A stretch of 64,000 nucleotides of DNA from Citrobacter amalonaticus (GTDB lineage: Bacteria; Pseudomonadota; Gammaproteobacteria; Enterobacterales; Enterobacteriaceae): contig JARDVN010000001.1 in NCBI GenBank assembly GCA_028994555.1, forward strand, positions 3,410,001-3,474,000. The letters run 5' to 3'. Shown in pieces: positions 30,458 through 40,624 of this stretch. Position 1 is the first letter of the stretch; each line of letters opens with the position of its first letter. The position numbers and the translations under genes were made by a program. Under the pieces are notes generated by a model. That model ran no database searches and was not told the DNA's origin. It was given only the letters and a program-made list of their open reading frames with translations.

Positions 30458-31968
30458 ATGCTATTCTCTAAAATTATCCCCCCCTATGCAGAGATAATTG
30501 CCAACGGCAATTATATGGACAGATATTTCATGCACGCATTCCACATTCCGTCTTTCCCGTTGTTTCAGGAAGACCATCCACTGCGTAACGCTGGCGCTAT
30601 TTTTGCTTTAACCACTCTGTTCTATTTTATCGGCGCACAATTGCGTCTGGTGCATGAACTCTCGCTGTTCTGGCCGCTCAACGGCGTGATGGCCGGCGTC
30701 TTTGCCCGCTATGTCTGGCTAAACAAACTGCATTATTATGCCGTCAGCTATGTTGCGATGCTGGGTTATGATGCGATCACCACCGAATGGGGATGGATGT
30801 CGCTGGTTATTAATCTTTCCAATATGGTTTTTATCGTGGTTGTTGCTCAACTGGTGATCCGCGATAAGCGACTGGGGAAAAATAAATATGAACCCATCAG
30901 TGCTTTACGCTTATTTAATTACTGTCTGATTGCCGCACTGTTCTGCGCAATATTGGGTGCGGCAGGCTCTGTTGGCATTGACCGGCTTTCATTCTGGCCG
31001 CTGGTAGCAGACTGGTTTAGCGAGCAGTTCTCGACAGGGGTGCTGATTGTACCCTGCATGTTGACGCTGGGTATTCCCGGCGCGGTGAAACGTTTTAAAC
31101 CTGAACAGTTGATGCCGGTGGCGGCGCTGATTATCTCGGTGCTGGCATCGGTGATCATCGGGGGGCGCCGGCAGTCTGGCCTTTCCGCTGCCTGCGCTTA
31201 TCTGGTGCGCGGTGCGATATACTCCGCAGGTGACGTGTCTGCTGACCTTTATTACCGGTGCCGTTGAAATCGTGCTGGTGGCAAATTCGATTATCAATAT
31301 CGCCGTGGCGTCGCCGCTGTCAACGCCACAAATGTTCTCTGCACGACTGGGCATTGCCACCATGGCGATTTGTCCGATTATGGTTTCGGTCAGTGTGGCG
31401 GCGATTAATTCCCTGATGAAGCAGGTTTCCCTGCGCGCCGATTTCGATTTTCTCACTCAGGTTTATTCCCGTTCCGGACTCTATGAAGCGCTGAAGCGTC
31501 AGGTGTATCCGCGTACACAACATGTGACCGTCATGCTGTTGGATATCGACTTTTTCAAGCGCATTAATGATAACTTCGGTCATGAATGTGGCGATCGGGT
31601 ACTCAGCATATTTGCCCGACATATTCAGCAGATTGTCGGTGACCGGGGACTGGTGGCCCGCATGGGGGGGTGAAGAGTTTGTTGTCGTGGCGCCCTCAAC
31701 ACATCCCGAAGAGGGAATGCTGCTGGCGGAAAATATTCGTAAAGCCGTGGCACAGCACCCTTTTACCTGGAACCAGCAGACGTTCTATCTGACGGTAAGC
31801 ATTGGACTCGGAAATGGCACGCTCGGCTCCCAGTTTTTGACCGATGTATTTAACAACTTGATGGTTGAAGCGGATGAGTGTCTCTATCGTTCGAAGAATG
31901 AAGGCCGTAATCGTACCAGCGATCGCCGGACAGGTCATACCGTCTTCACTGAGAGTGATATGGCATAA
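30458..31968 (+). CDS. dgcF: Membrane diguanylate cyclase DgcF (YneF) (two frameshifts)
   Basis: An N-terminal eight-helix MASE1-like sensor (LRLVHELSLFWPLNGVMAGV and following) joins a GGDEF domain with an intact active-site motif (RMGGEEF). It should make cyclic di-GMP from GTP. A G6 run (31160-31165) and a G7 run (31664-31670) break the frame; one base removed at each restores IIGGAGSLAFPLPALIW and GGEEF. The first ATG (30458) gives 502 aa; ATGs at 30515 and 30530 are alternatives, and the sequence does not decide. A 9-bp hairpin (30494-30514) lies across this start region. Confidence 0.87.
30494..30514 (+). promoter_or_regulatory. Hairpin at the dgcF translation start region
   Basis: ATAATTGCC (30494-30502) and GGCAATTAT (30506-30514) form a perfect 9-bp stem with an AAC loop, ending directly at the ATG at 30515. 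It could hold back initiation at the downstream starts or act as an operator. Confidence 0.4.
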
Positions 31969-32044
31969 CAATATCCTATGTTACTGTCCGTTGTGTTATG
32001 GCAATGTTAAGTGCATCGTATTGTCTCTGAATTAAGGAGACAAC

Positions 32045-32572
32045 ATGACCCCACCAAAATCCTGCTATCTGCTGGATGCAGCAGATATCGAGGCCAGAAT
32101 CGATGAACTCTGTGACGTTCTGACCGACTGCGTGACGCATGGCGCATCGGTCAGTTTTCTCTTGCCGTTTGAACAGTCGAAAGCGCGTGCGTTCTGGCAT
32201 GGCGTCGCACAAAGTGTGGACAGGGGCGAGCGTCTGGTGCTGGCGGTCGACAATGCTTCCGGGGTATTGGTTGGTACAGTTCAACTTATTCTCCAGCAAC
32301 CGGAAAACCAACCTCATCGCGCGGACGTCGCGAAACTTCTCGTTCACTCCCGTGCACGTCGCCAGGGATTAGCCCGGCAGCTTATGATGACACTGGAGGC
32401 GTACGCCGCAGAGCGACAAAAAACGCAACTGGTGCTGGATACCGCGACGGGAAGTGATGCTGAGTTGTTCTACCACTCTTGTGGCTGGCTCAAAGCGGGT
32501 GAGATCCCGGACTATGCGCTGATGCCCGATGGAAAGCTGACAAGCACCACGCTTTTCTATAAATCTCTATAA
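32045..32572 (+). CDS. GNAT-family N-acetyltransferase
   Basis: A 175-aa GCN5-related acetyltransferase. The acetyl-CoA pyrophosphate-binding loop reads RARRQGLARQLM near residue 104, and the C-terminal LFYHSCGWLKAGEIPDYALM strand pattern is typical. The ATG follows AAGGAG. The substrate is unknown. Intact. Confidence 0.8.
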   Translation: MTPPKSCYLLDAADIEARIDELCDVLTDCVTHGASVSFLLPFEQSKARAFWHGVAQSVDRGERLVLAVDNASGVLVGTVQLILQQPENQPHRADVAKLLVHSRARRQGLARQLMMTLEAYAAERQKTQLVLDTATGSDAELFYHSCGWLKAGEIPDYALMPDGKLTSTTLFYKSL

Positions 32573-32621
32573 ATAGTCGCTATGAATTGATCAAAACGGG
32601 GTTTTACTCTGGATAAGTTTT

Positions 32622-32650
32622 GCTAACCTGTTCTACCAATTTAATCAGGT
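32622..32650 (+). promoter_or_regulatory. Candidate ExuR operator upstream of uxaB
   Basis: TTCTACCAATTTAAT (32631-32645) resembles one half of the hexuronate repressor ExuR site (AAATTGGTATACCAATTT), which controls uxaB in E. coli. The match is to one half only; proposed from position and similarity. Confidence 0.35.
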
Positions 32651-32678
32651 TGTATGACTAATCGAAAGGGAACCCATT

Positions 32679-34130
32679 GTGAAAACACTTAACCGTCGCG
32701 ATTTTCCCGGTGCTCACTATCCTGAACGCATCATTCAGTTTGGTGAAGGTAACTTCCTTCGCGCCTTTGTTGACTGGCAAGTCGATCTTCTGAATGAACA
32801 TACCGATCTGAACTCGGGTGTGGTGATTGTTCGTCCTATTGATAGCACCTTTCCACCTTCGCTCAGTACGCAGGATGGCCTCTATACGACCATCATCCGT
32901 GGTCTGAATGAACAGGGCGAAGCGGTCAGCGATGCACGGCTGATTCGTTCGGTGAATCGTGAGATCAGCGTTTACAGTGATTACGATGCGTTCCTGAAAC
33001 TGGCGCACAATCCTGAGATGCGCTTTGTGTTCTCTAACACCACGGAAGCGGGCATTAGCTATCATGCCGGCGACAAATTTGAGGATGCGCCGGCGGTCAG
33101 TTATCCGGCGAAACTGACGCGTCTGCTGTTTGAACGCTACAGCCATTTCAAGGGTGCACAGGATAAAGGCTGGATCATCATCCCATGTGAACTGATTGAT
33201 TATAATGGTGATGCGCTGCGCGAATTGGTGCTGCGCTATGCGCAGGAGTGGTCATTGCCTGCGGCATTTATCACCTGGCTGGATCAGGCTAACGTCTTCT
33301 GCTCCACGCTGGTGGACCGTATCGTCACTGGTTACCCACGCGATGAAGCGACACAACTGGAAGCGGAGCTGGGTTATCACGATGGTTTCCTTGATACCGC
33401 CGAACATTTCTATCTGTTTGTTATCCAGGGGCCGAAATCACTGGCAGCAGAACTCCGTCTCGACAAATACCCGCTTAACGTCTTAATTGTGGACGACATC
33501 AAGCCGTACAAGGAGCGCAAAGTCGCTATCCTGAATGGTGCCCACACCGCGCTGGTGCCGGTGGCATTCCAGTCCGGGCTGGATACCGTCGGCGAAGCGA
33601 TGAATGACACCGAAATCTGCGCTTTTGTTGAAAAAGCAATTTATGAAGAAATTATCCCGGTTCTCGATTTGCCACGTGATGAACTGGAATCCTTTGCCTG
33701 CGCGGTAACCGGACGTTTCCGTAACCCGTACATCAAGCATCAGTTGCTGTCGATTGCGCTGAACGGGATGACCAAATTCCGTACCCGTATTCTCCCGCAG
33801 CTACTGGCAGGGCAGAGGATGAGTGGCAAACTCCCGGCTCGTCTGACCTTCGCGTTAGCCGCACTGATTGCCTTCTATCGCGGAGAGCGTAACGGAGAAG
33901 CTTACCCGGTTCAGGACGATGCGCACTGGATCTCCCGTTTTAAACAGCTCTGGGGACAGCATGGCGATCGCCAAATCAGTACTCAGCAACTGGTCAGTGA
34001 CATTCTGGCGGTGGAAGCGCACTGGGAACAAGATCTGACGAAAGTGGCGGGACTCGTTGAACAGGTAAGTGCCGATCTTGATGCCATTCTGACAAAAGGA
34101 ATGCGTGAAGCGGTGAAACCGTTGTGCTAA
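32679..34130 (+). CDS. uxaB: Tagaturonate reductase (altronate oxidoreductase) UxaB
   Basis: A 483-aa NADH-dependent enzyme of galacturonate breakdown that converts tagaturonate to altronate. It is the same length as E. coli UxaB and matches it nearly throughout ([37 protein letters not shown]). It starts with GTG after AAAGGGA. Intact. The other uxa/exu genes are not in this window. Confidence 0.96.
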   Translation: MKTLNRRDFPGAHYPERIIQFGEGNFLRAFVDWQVDLLNEHTDLNSGVVIVRPIDSTFPPSLSTQDGLYTTIIRGLNEQGEAVSDARLIRSVNREISVYSDYDAFLKLAHNPEMRFVFSNTTEAGISYHAGDKFEDAPAVSYPAKLTRLLFERYSHFKGAQDKGWIIIPCELIDYNGDALRELVLRYAQEWSLPAAFITWLDQANVFCSTLVDRIVTGYPRDEATQLEAELGYHDGFLDTAEHFYLFVIQGPKSLAAELRLDKYPLNVLIVDDIKPYKERKVAILNGAHTALVPVAFQSGLDTVGEAMNDTEICAFVEKAIYEEIIPVLDLPRDELESFACAVTGRFRNPYIKHQLLSIALNGMTKFRTRILPQLLAGQRMSGKLPARLTFALAALIAFYRGERNGEAYPVQDDAHWISRFKQLWGQHGDRQISTQQLVSDILAVEAHWEQDLTKVAGLVEQVSADLDAILTKGMREAVKPLC

Positions 34131-34137
34131 AACAGTG

Positions 34138-34155
34138 ACCCGGTGTAAACCGGGT
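34138..34155 (+). terminator. Terminator after uxaB
   Basis: ACCCGGT and ACCGGGT pair around a GTAA loop, followed by TTCTTAT, 8 nt after the uxaB stop codon. A standard short intrinsic terminator. Confidence 0.75.
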
Positions 34156-34337
34156 TTCTTATAAAATGATTGTAGTTACAACATACAATGTAATTAATTC
34201 GTTTCCCACAATGTAAGTCCTGCGCTAAAAGGGGTTTAGCAGCTTGACGGTTGGTGGAAGCATCACTTTTGCTGCGCTTGAATGTTTGATCCAGATCACG
34301 TTTAATGGTGGGATTCGTTTCCTTCCAGAAAACCGTC

Positions 34338-35254
34338 ATGATTGTTCGTCCACAACAGCACTGGTTACGCCTGATATTCGTCTGGCACGGTTCTGTATTA
34401 GCAAAAATCTCGTCCCGCTTGCTGCTTAATTTCCTGCTGTCTATTGCTGTGATCCTCCTGTTACCCTGGTATACGATGCTGGGCATCAAATTTACCCTCG
34501 CACCGTTCAGCATTCTCGGTGTGGCAATCGCTATCTTTTTTGGGTTTTCGTAATAACGCCTGTTATTCACGTTATGTCGAGGCGCGTCAACTCTGGGGCC
34601 AACTGATGATCGCTTCTCGTTCGTTGCTGCGGGAAGTCAAAACGGTCTTACCTGATGACCGCGAGTTAGGAGAATTTGTCCGTCTGCAAATCGCCTTCGC
34701 TCACTGTCTGCGCATGACGCTGCGGCGTAAACCACAGGCTGAGCCGCTGGCGAAGTATCTTAACACAGACGATCTGCAACGCGTGTTTGCCTCTCACTCT
34801 CCGGCAAACCGCATTTTACTGATGATGGGGGGAATGGCTGGCGACGCGTCGACGTGACGGGCAACTCTCGGATATTTTATTTCACAGTCTGAACAATCGA
34901 TTAAACGACATGTCCGCTGTACTTGCTGGCTGCGAAAGGATCGCCAATACGCCGGTGCCGTTTGCCTATACGCTAATCCTCCACCGCACCGTTTACCTGT
35001 TTTGCATCATGCTGCCTTTTGCCCTGGTGGTTGATCTGCATTATATGACCCCTTTTATTTCGGTACTTATTTCCTACACCTTCATCTCTCTGGACGCGCT
35101 GGCGGAAGAACTGGAGGATCCGTTTGGAACAGAGAATAACGACTTGCCCCTGGATGCCATCTGTAATGCCATCGAGATTGACCTGCTGGAGATGAATGAT
35201 GAATCGGCCATTCCAGCGAAACTGATGCCGGATAAGCACTACCAGTTGACGTAA
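34338..35254 (+). CDS. yneE: Bestrophin-like membrane protein YneE (two frameshifts)
   Basis: Bacterial bestrophin (RFP-TM) family ion channel homologue with four membrane helices. It starts MIVRPQQHWLRLIFVWHGSV. A T6 run (34536-34541) and a G6 run (34827-34832) break the frame. One base removed at each restores IFLGFRNNACYSRYVEARQ and LLMMGEWLATRR and gives 304 aa, the E. coli length. The C-terminal PFGTENNDLPLDAICNAIE is conserved. Confidence 0.92.
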
Positions 35255-35477
35255 AAGAAGGGAACATTCCAGTAAATGAACGACAGGCTGGGTGTGTCAA
35301 TGTGCTAACGTCGGTTTTCAGGATTAACTTATCACCGGCGATTAAATTTCAGATAATGTCCGCATATTTTCTGCGCGATTGAAAATAACTCTTGATAGGG
35401 GTCATAAGGCGTTCTTAAAACATCGGCATGCCATCAGTGCATATCAGGATGTTAAACGATGATCAGGAGGATTATCT

Positions 35478-38267
35478 ATGAACGCAAATCAATCAGGAAT
35501 GATTGACACCCCACGAGTCGATGCAAAGGCGTCGACGCCATCACTGGCATCAATAAAGTCTCTCTCGCCGTTGCCGGTTATTCCAGGACTATTACTTGCC
35601 ACCACCGGTCTTTTCGCCCCGACAGGTCTGTTGGCTGAAGAAATACGCTGCGAAAGTGAATCGACAACAGAGTGTGTTGAGAAAAAACTCAACGCGACAA
35701 ACACATTAACAGCCCCCTGGACGCCCACGACGGCGAACAGCAGTGTTCTTATTAACGATAATGTCCAGGTCGTTTTATCTGCTGAAGAGAATAACGAAGT
35801 GGGATGGGCTGGTTTTGGTTCACTGATTGTCGGCCGGGGATCTACAGGTGAACTCACTATAATTGGTCGCACCATTAAATCGCTAGCGGGCACAATTGGC
35901 GATAACTCCGTCGGCATTGTGACATTAACCAACGGTGCGAAGTGGGACCTTAGCGGCAAGAAGTTGTTTGTCGGTAAAAATAATGGCGATGGAACATTAA
36001 TTGTGAAAGAGGGAAGTCAGATCTCCAATATTGACGAATTACGTATTGGCGAGTTTTATGCCGATGCAAAGGGGCTGACCATCATCGAAGGTAAGGATTC
36101 GTCGATCAAGTCCGATTGGGCTGTAGTGGGCGATCAGGCCGCAGGTCGACTCGATATTCTGCAAGGAGGCCGGCTTTCAGTGCTCGAGCATATGAATATT
36201 GGCTATGTCGGTAAAACTCCGAATACGAATGGAAAAGGAAACGGCGTCGTGAATGTCGACGGTGAAAATTCACGTCTGGAAGTTGCGACATCGCTCATTC
36301 TGGGAGGGTTTGACGTCAGCCAAAACGACGCTAAAGGTGAACTCAATGTCAGTAATGGCGGCACAATTGCGGTGGGAAACCAAATCCGGCTTGGCATAGG
36401 GACAGGAAGTACCGCCACACTGAATATCGGCGGTAAACCCGGCGAAGACGCACGAAAGGCCGGAAATATTGAAACGCCACTTATTGTTCTCAGTGATAGA
36501 AATCAGAATAACAGTACCGCAACGCTGAATTTCAACCACACCAGTGATGATTATTCTCTGAGTGCAGCAATAAAAGGCTACGGTAATGTCAACCATAGCG
36601 GACCGGGCACGACACAGTTGACCGGCGATAATCGCTATACCGGAGATACCTCCGTCAATCGCGGAACACTCAGCGCCGGAAGTCTCACAGGTTTTAGCCC
36701 GAATTCTGATTTCACCGTCGGGGAGGGCGGCACGCTCGATCTGAACGGCTACAGCCAGACCATTAAGTCTCTAAAGCTGAGTGGCACGCTCAGCTTTGGC
36801 GATCCACTGACCAACCGTGAAGTGTTGGCGCTGTCCGACAGCGTCTTAACCATCAGCGGCGACTATACCGGTGAAAATGGCTTACTTATTCTGAATACCA
36901 CGCAGGATCAGGTACTGCAAAAACCGGTAGTTAACCGGCTTTCTGTTGCAGGAAACACCTCCGGAACTACTCTGGTCGCCTTGAAGGAATTAGGCAGCGT
37001 TGCGGTCGGCGATCTCAACGGAGCACGCGTCGTCCAGGTGGCCGGGAATTCAGCAGGTGAATTTGTTGCCCAAAACCGTCTGGTTGCCGGAGCGTATGAC
37101 TACGCGCTTTTACGCGGAGTTGAAACTGAAAATGACGACGGAATCATGGATTCCAACCACTGGTATCTGGTCAATACCTGGGCGCCCGTTGACGATACCG
37201 ATCCTACAGACAACCCGGATCCGAACATCGAACCGAAAGAGGGTGAGCAGGTCCCACAGCCGATACCATCTCCGGGCGTCGAACGCTCATCCGCTGCGGT
37301 GATGCGCCCGGAAATGGGAGCGTATCTGGCAAACAGAAGGGCAGCGAACACCCTGTTTGTCACCCGTTTACACGACCGGTTGGGCGAAACGCAGTATATT
37401 GATCCCCTCTCCGGGGAAACGCGGGTCACCAGCATGTGGCTACGTAATGTCGGCGGGCACACCCGTTTTCATGACCATTCAGGGCAGTTAAGCAGCCAAA
37501 GCAACCGGTATGTGGTGCAAATTGGCGGCGATTTGGCCCAGTGGAGTACGGGTCTTGAGGATCGCTGGCATCTGGGAGTAATGACCGGCTACGCCAACAG
37601 TCAGAGCAATACCCGTTCATCTTTATCCCATTATCGAGCCGATGGCTCAGTTTCGGGTTACAGCGCAGGTTTGTACGCGACATGGTATGCCGATAACGCC
37701 ACGAAGGAGGGGACCTGGCTCGACACATGGGTGCTCTACAACTGGTTTGATAACACGGTACGAGGTGATTCTCTGAAAGAAGAGCGCTATCGTTCGAAAG
37801 GAATAACCGCCTCGCTTGAAATGGGGCATACCTTTAGAGTGGCTGAACAACCGCGCCTGAGTTACGGGTTGCAACCGCAGGTACAGTTAATCTGGATGGG
37901 GGTATCTGCCGACGATCACCGCGAAGATAACGGCACATGGGTGCGGGATAAAGGGAAGGGTAATCTGCAAAGTCGTTTGGGAATAAAAGCCTTCATGCAG
38001 GGCTATACTATTCGCGATGAAGGTAAAGATCGGCTCTTTCAACCTTTTGTCGAGGTGAACTGGCTGCATAATACGCACAATGATGCGGTCTCAATGAATG
38101 AGCTGAGCGGATCGGTTGACGGCACGAAAAATAGTGTGGAACTCAGGACCGGTGTCGAAGCAAAAATCAATTCGCAACTGCATCTGTGGGGAAATATCGG
38201 TCAGCAGATCGGTGGAGAGGGATTTAGCGATACCCAGGCCGTGCTTGGTCTGAAATTGCTCTTTTAG
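35478..38267 (+). CDS. AIDA-type autotransporter (type Va secretion)
   Basis: A 929-aa protein. An extended N-terminal signal (hydrophobic core LPVIPGLLLATTGLFAPTG, probable cleavage after LLA) is followed by a passenger rich in beta-helix repeats and an autotransporter-associated repeat (YTGDTSVNRGTLSAGSL, about residue 390). A Pro/Asp/Glu linker (TDPTDNPDPNIEPKEGE, ~residue 575) precedes a C-terminal barrel of ~280 residues ending in LGLKLLF with the terminal Phe expected for BAM recognition. It probably acts in adhesion or aggregation. Intact, with a strong AGGAGG before the ATG. The next gene is a CaiF/GrlA-like regulator that may control it. Confidence 0.92.
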   Translation: MNANQSGMIDTPRVDAKASTPSLASIKSLSPLPVIPGLLLATTGLFAPTGLLAEEIRCESESTTECVEKKLNATNTLTAPWTPTTANSSVLINDNVQVVLSAEENNEVGWAGFGSLIVGRGSTGELTIIGRTIKSLAGTIGDNSVGIVTLTNGAKWDLSGKKLFVGKNNGDGTLIVKEGSQISNIDELRIGEFYADAKGLTIIEGKDSSIKSDWAVVGDQAAGRLDILQGGRLSVLEHMNIGYVGKTPNTNGKGNGVVNVDGENSRLEVATSLILGGFDVSQNDAKGELNVSNGGTIAVGNQIRLGIGTGSTATLNIGGKPGEDARKAGNIETPLIVLSDRNQNNSTATLNFNHTSDDYSLSAAIKGYGNVNHSGPGTTQLTGDNRYTGDTSVNRGTLSAGSLTGFSPNSDFTVGEGGTLDLNGYSQTIKSLKLSGTLSFGDPLTNREVLALSDSVLTISGDYTGENGLLILNTTQDQVLQKPVVNRLSVAGNTSGTTLVALKELGSVAVGDLNGARVVQVAGNSAGEFVAQNRLVAGAYDYALLRGVETENDDGIMDSNHWYLVNTWAPVDDTDPTDNPDPNIEPKEGEQVPQPIPSPGVERSSAAVMRPEMGAYLANRRAANTLFVTRLHDRLGETQYIDPLSGETRVTSMWLRNVGGHTRFHDHSGQLSSQSNRYVVQIGGDLAQWSTGLEDRWHLGVMTGYANSQSNTRSSLSHYRADGSVSGYSAGLYATWYADNATKEGTWLDTWVLYNWFDNTVRGDSLKEERYRSKGITASLEMGHTFRVAEQPRLSYGLQPQVQLIWMGVSADDHREDNGTWVRDKGKGNLQSRLGIKAFMQGYTIRDEGKDRLFQPFVEVNWLHNTHNDAVSMNELSGSVDGTKNSVELRTGVEAKINSQLHLWGNIGQQIGGEGFSDTQAVLGLKLLF

Positions 38268-38530
38268 TCTCTCACTCACGTATTCAGAGGGGGGCATGGG
38301 ATGTCGTTATCATCTACAGCCCCCCTTATCGCTTAACAAAAAGTGTGAATTAATAAACTGCATCATTCTATTACCTGATGAATATCGCAGGAAACCGCCG
38401 TTACAAGGTCATTAAAGCGATTGTTCTCCAACGCGGTGAGATCAAATAAATGCATCACATTTGCGTGATAAATATATTGGGTGTTTTTCAACCGCCTGAT
38501 ATTCAGGCCAGTCTTTATCAAGGTATCGCG

Positions 38531-39013
38531 ATGTATATTAATCCACCGTCCTCCAGCGCAAGAAAACGCGTGGAGCACCGTTTTCACATGCCCGAAGAAA
38601 TCCAGCATTTAGGGGAAATGCCGCTGTTCAGAGCCGTGGCCTGGTGGGGATTTCTACACAAAAAAGAGTTTTCACGTAATGACGTAAGTAAAGCTTTTCA
38701 TATTGACCTGCGACGGGCCAGCGGGATCCTGCATTATCTCTGTCATCGCCATGATAAACGTGACATCGAATTCAGCGTTCGCAAAGCGACGGTGCGCGAC
38801 GGACATTGCCAGCTATTAGTCAAAATCCACTCTCTTGCATCGGCGGGAACCTCAACGGCGCCACTTGCCAAAGCGCAACCTGCAACTTGTCAGGGAAAGA
38901 AGCATAGCGCAACGGACGATCGCCGACTTTCACGCTGGCTATTATCTCGGCCGACGGGGAATAATGAAGCGAAGCTGGCCGCCTGGAAAGCGGCCTGTCC
39001 GTTGAGTGAGTGA
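38531..39013 (+). CDS. CaiF/GrlA-family transcriptional regulator
   Basis: A 160-aa protein whose first ~95 residues fit the CaiF/GrlA family: PEEIQHLGEMPLFRAVAWWG, then a helix-turn-helix with RRASGILHYLCHRHD. GrlA activates the LEE virulence genes, and relatives are often found beside surface-structure genes. Here it follows the autotransporter by about 260 bp, so local control of that gene is plausible. ATG 38531 is chosen because the family domain begins soon after it; the longer frame from 38450 adds an unrelated N-terminus. Confidence 0.75.
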   Translation: MYINPPSSSARKRVEHRFHMPEEIQHLGEMPLFRAVAWWGFLHKKEFSRNDVSKAFHIDLRRASGILHYLCHRHDKRDIEFSVRKATVRDGHCQLLVKIHSLASAGTSTAPLAKAQPATCQGKKHSATDDRRLSRWLLSRPTGNNEAKLAAWKAACPLSE

Positions 39014-39015
39014 GA

Positions 39016-39774
39016 TCAGCAGTGACGACGCGCAACCAAAAACAGACGAGGAAATGCCAGCAATATCTGACCATCTTCCTGAAGCGGATATTGTTCCTGT
39101 AGCAGGTGATGATAGCGATCCAGAAATCGTTGTTGCTCGTGTTGATTCAGATCCTGCAGCCAGGGGCGTAATCCCGTCGCGCTGACCCAGTCAATAATCG
39201 CCTGGTGTGACCGCATCTTGTGATAATAGATTGTACGCCAGATGTCCACGTCGCATCCCGCTTCGCTCAGAATGTCGTAGTAGGCGTGAACGCCGGGCAG
39301 GGCGTCGCGACCACGGTTCGGATAATCCTGTTCATAAGCCACTTCACGCATCAACACGTGTGTCGGTTCCAGCCAGTTATCCGGCATTTGCACGGCCAGA
39401 ATGCCGTTATCCTGGAGCAGGGCGACCAGGCGTGGAAACAGATTATAGTGATCAGGGATCCACTGCAGCGAGGCATTGGCATAAATGACATCGGGCGGTG
39501 TGACGGGGTGAAACTGACGAATATCCGCTTCGACAAAGTGACAATTTGGCAAGGCTTTTCGCGCTTCATCCAGCATCGCCGGAGAGGTATCTACGCCAGT
39601 AATACTAGCGCCAGGCCAGCGGCTTTGGAGTAACGCCGTACTGTTACCGGGACCGCATCCTAAATCAATCACCGTAGAGACATGCTCAAGCTGAATTCTC
39701 GCCAGCAGTTCAGCGGCGGGTCTTGAGCGCTCCGCGCCATACTGCATATACAGCGCCGGATTCCAGTCGGACAT
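39016..39774 (-). CDS. tam: Trans-aconitate 2-methyltransferase Tam
   Basis: SAM-dependent methyltransferase that monomethylates trans-aconitate and so removes an aconitase inhibitor. Motif I is [34 protein letters not shown] matches the E. coli protein. The start is MSDWNPALY at 39774; ATG 39777 just upstream also suits the AGGAG. About 252 aa, intact. Confidence 0.94.
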   Translation of the reverse strand: MSDWNPALYMQYGAERSRPAAELLARIQLEHVSTVIDLGCGPGNSTALLQSRWPGASITGVDTSPAMLDEARKALPNCHFVEADIRQFHPVTPPDVIYANASLQWIPDHYNLFPRLVALLQDNGILAVQMPDNWLEPTHVLMREVAYEQDYPNRGRDALPGVHAYYDILSEAGCDVDIWRTIYYHKMRSHQAIIDWVSATGLRPWLQDLNQHEQQRFLDRYHHLLQEQYPLQEDGQILLAFPRLFLVARRHC

Positions 39775-39866
39775 CATCAATTCTCCTGCGGTTGGTAGTG
39801 CTAAACGGGCACACGGTATGAACTATACTAGTTTAGTATTATTTGCGCTCGGTAAGGAAACGCCTT

Positions 39867-40232
39867 ATGAATAAGCCAGTTATTCGCGGTGGTATCGACA
39901 TCGCGATGAAGGTTCCATCACATCAGTATCAGCAGACGATTGATTTTTATCGGAATGTCATTCGGTTACCAGAAATTACCGATAAGCCGCCGGCAGTGGG
40001 ATTCGAACTTGGGCCGAACAAACTCTGGATTGATGAAGCCCCGGGACTCAGTCAGGCAGAACTCTGGCTGGAATTATTCACGCCCAATTTCAGTAGTGCA
40101 GAAAAGTACATCGAACAATGTGGCGTAGTCCGTTGTGATGGAGTCGAACCGTTACCCGAAGGTTTCAATGGCGCCTGGATCATGAATCCGTGCAACATCG
40201 TCCATATGCTAAGAGAGCCACAGGCATGGTAA
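39867..40232 (+). CDS. VOC-superfamily (glyoxalase/bleomycin-resistance fold) protein
   Basis: A 121-aa single vicinal-oxygen-chelate domain. It contains QQTIDFYRNVIRLPEIT and VGFELGPNKLWIDEAPG, the paired beta-alpha-beta-beta-beta pattern of the fold. ATG 39867 follows AAGGA. No substrate can be assigned, and the usual metal ligands are not clearly conserved. Confidence 0.75.
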   Translation: MNKPVIRGGIDIAMKVPSHQYQQTIDFYRNVIRLPEITDKPPAVGFELGPNKLWIDEAPGLSQAELWLELFTPNFSSAEKYIEQCGVVRCDGVEPLPEGFNGAWIMNPCNIVHMLREPQAW

Positions 40233-40366
40233 GTGAAAAACGAATGTTGCTCAGTAAATGTTGGCAGGATAAAGCAGAGTGAGTGGATCGTTCGATGAGT
40301 AGTAAAATGCAAATGTCACAGCGAAAGCTTTTACATCATCAATGAGTGCAGGCACGCTTAATGGCT

Positions 40367-40453
40367 TCACAAAACCCTGAACAGCAGAGCAATCAGCAGG
40401 ACGATTATGACCATAAAATGCTGGATTCCTCGTGAACTTACTTTAGTGCGCAT
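40367..40453 (-). CDS. Possible 28-aa membrane peptide
   Basis: The minus strand encodes MRTKVSSRGIQHFMVIIVLL then IALLFRVL: a basic start followed by a single hydrophobic helix, the profile of known enterobacterial small membrane proteins. A TATAAT-like stretch (ATAATATACATTAT) covers the start, but no Shine-Dalgarno sequence is visible. It lies in the 390-bp gap between the VOC gene and digH, which otherwise shows nothing coding. Confidence 0.3.
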   Translation of the reverse strand: MRTKVSSRGIQHFMVIIVLLIALLFRVL

Positions 40454-40624
40454 AATGTATATTATGTTAAATTGATTATGAGAGTTCATTACCTCACATC
40501 ATTACTACGCCGTTTCCTCTCCATAAGCCTGCTTATTGTTCGCCTTCCCTATTCTCCAGCTTGACTTAACGTCGATTAGGAACAAAATAATTTCTCTTTT
40601 GTACTTACCGGATGACTGGCCTAT

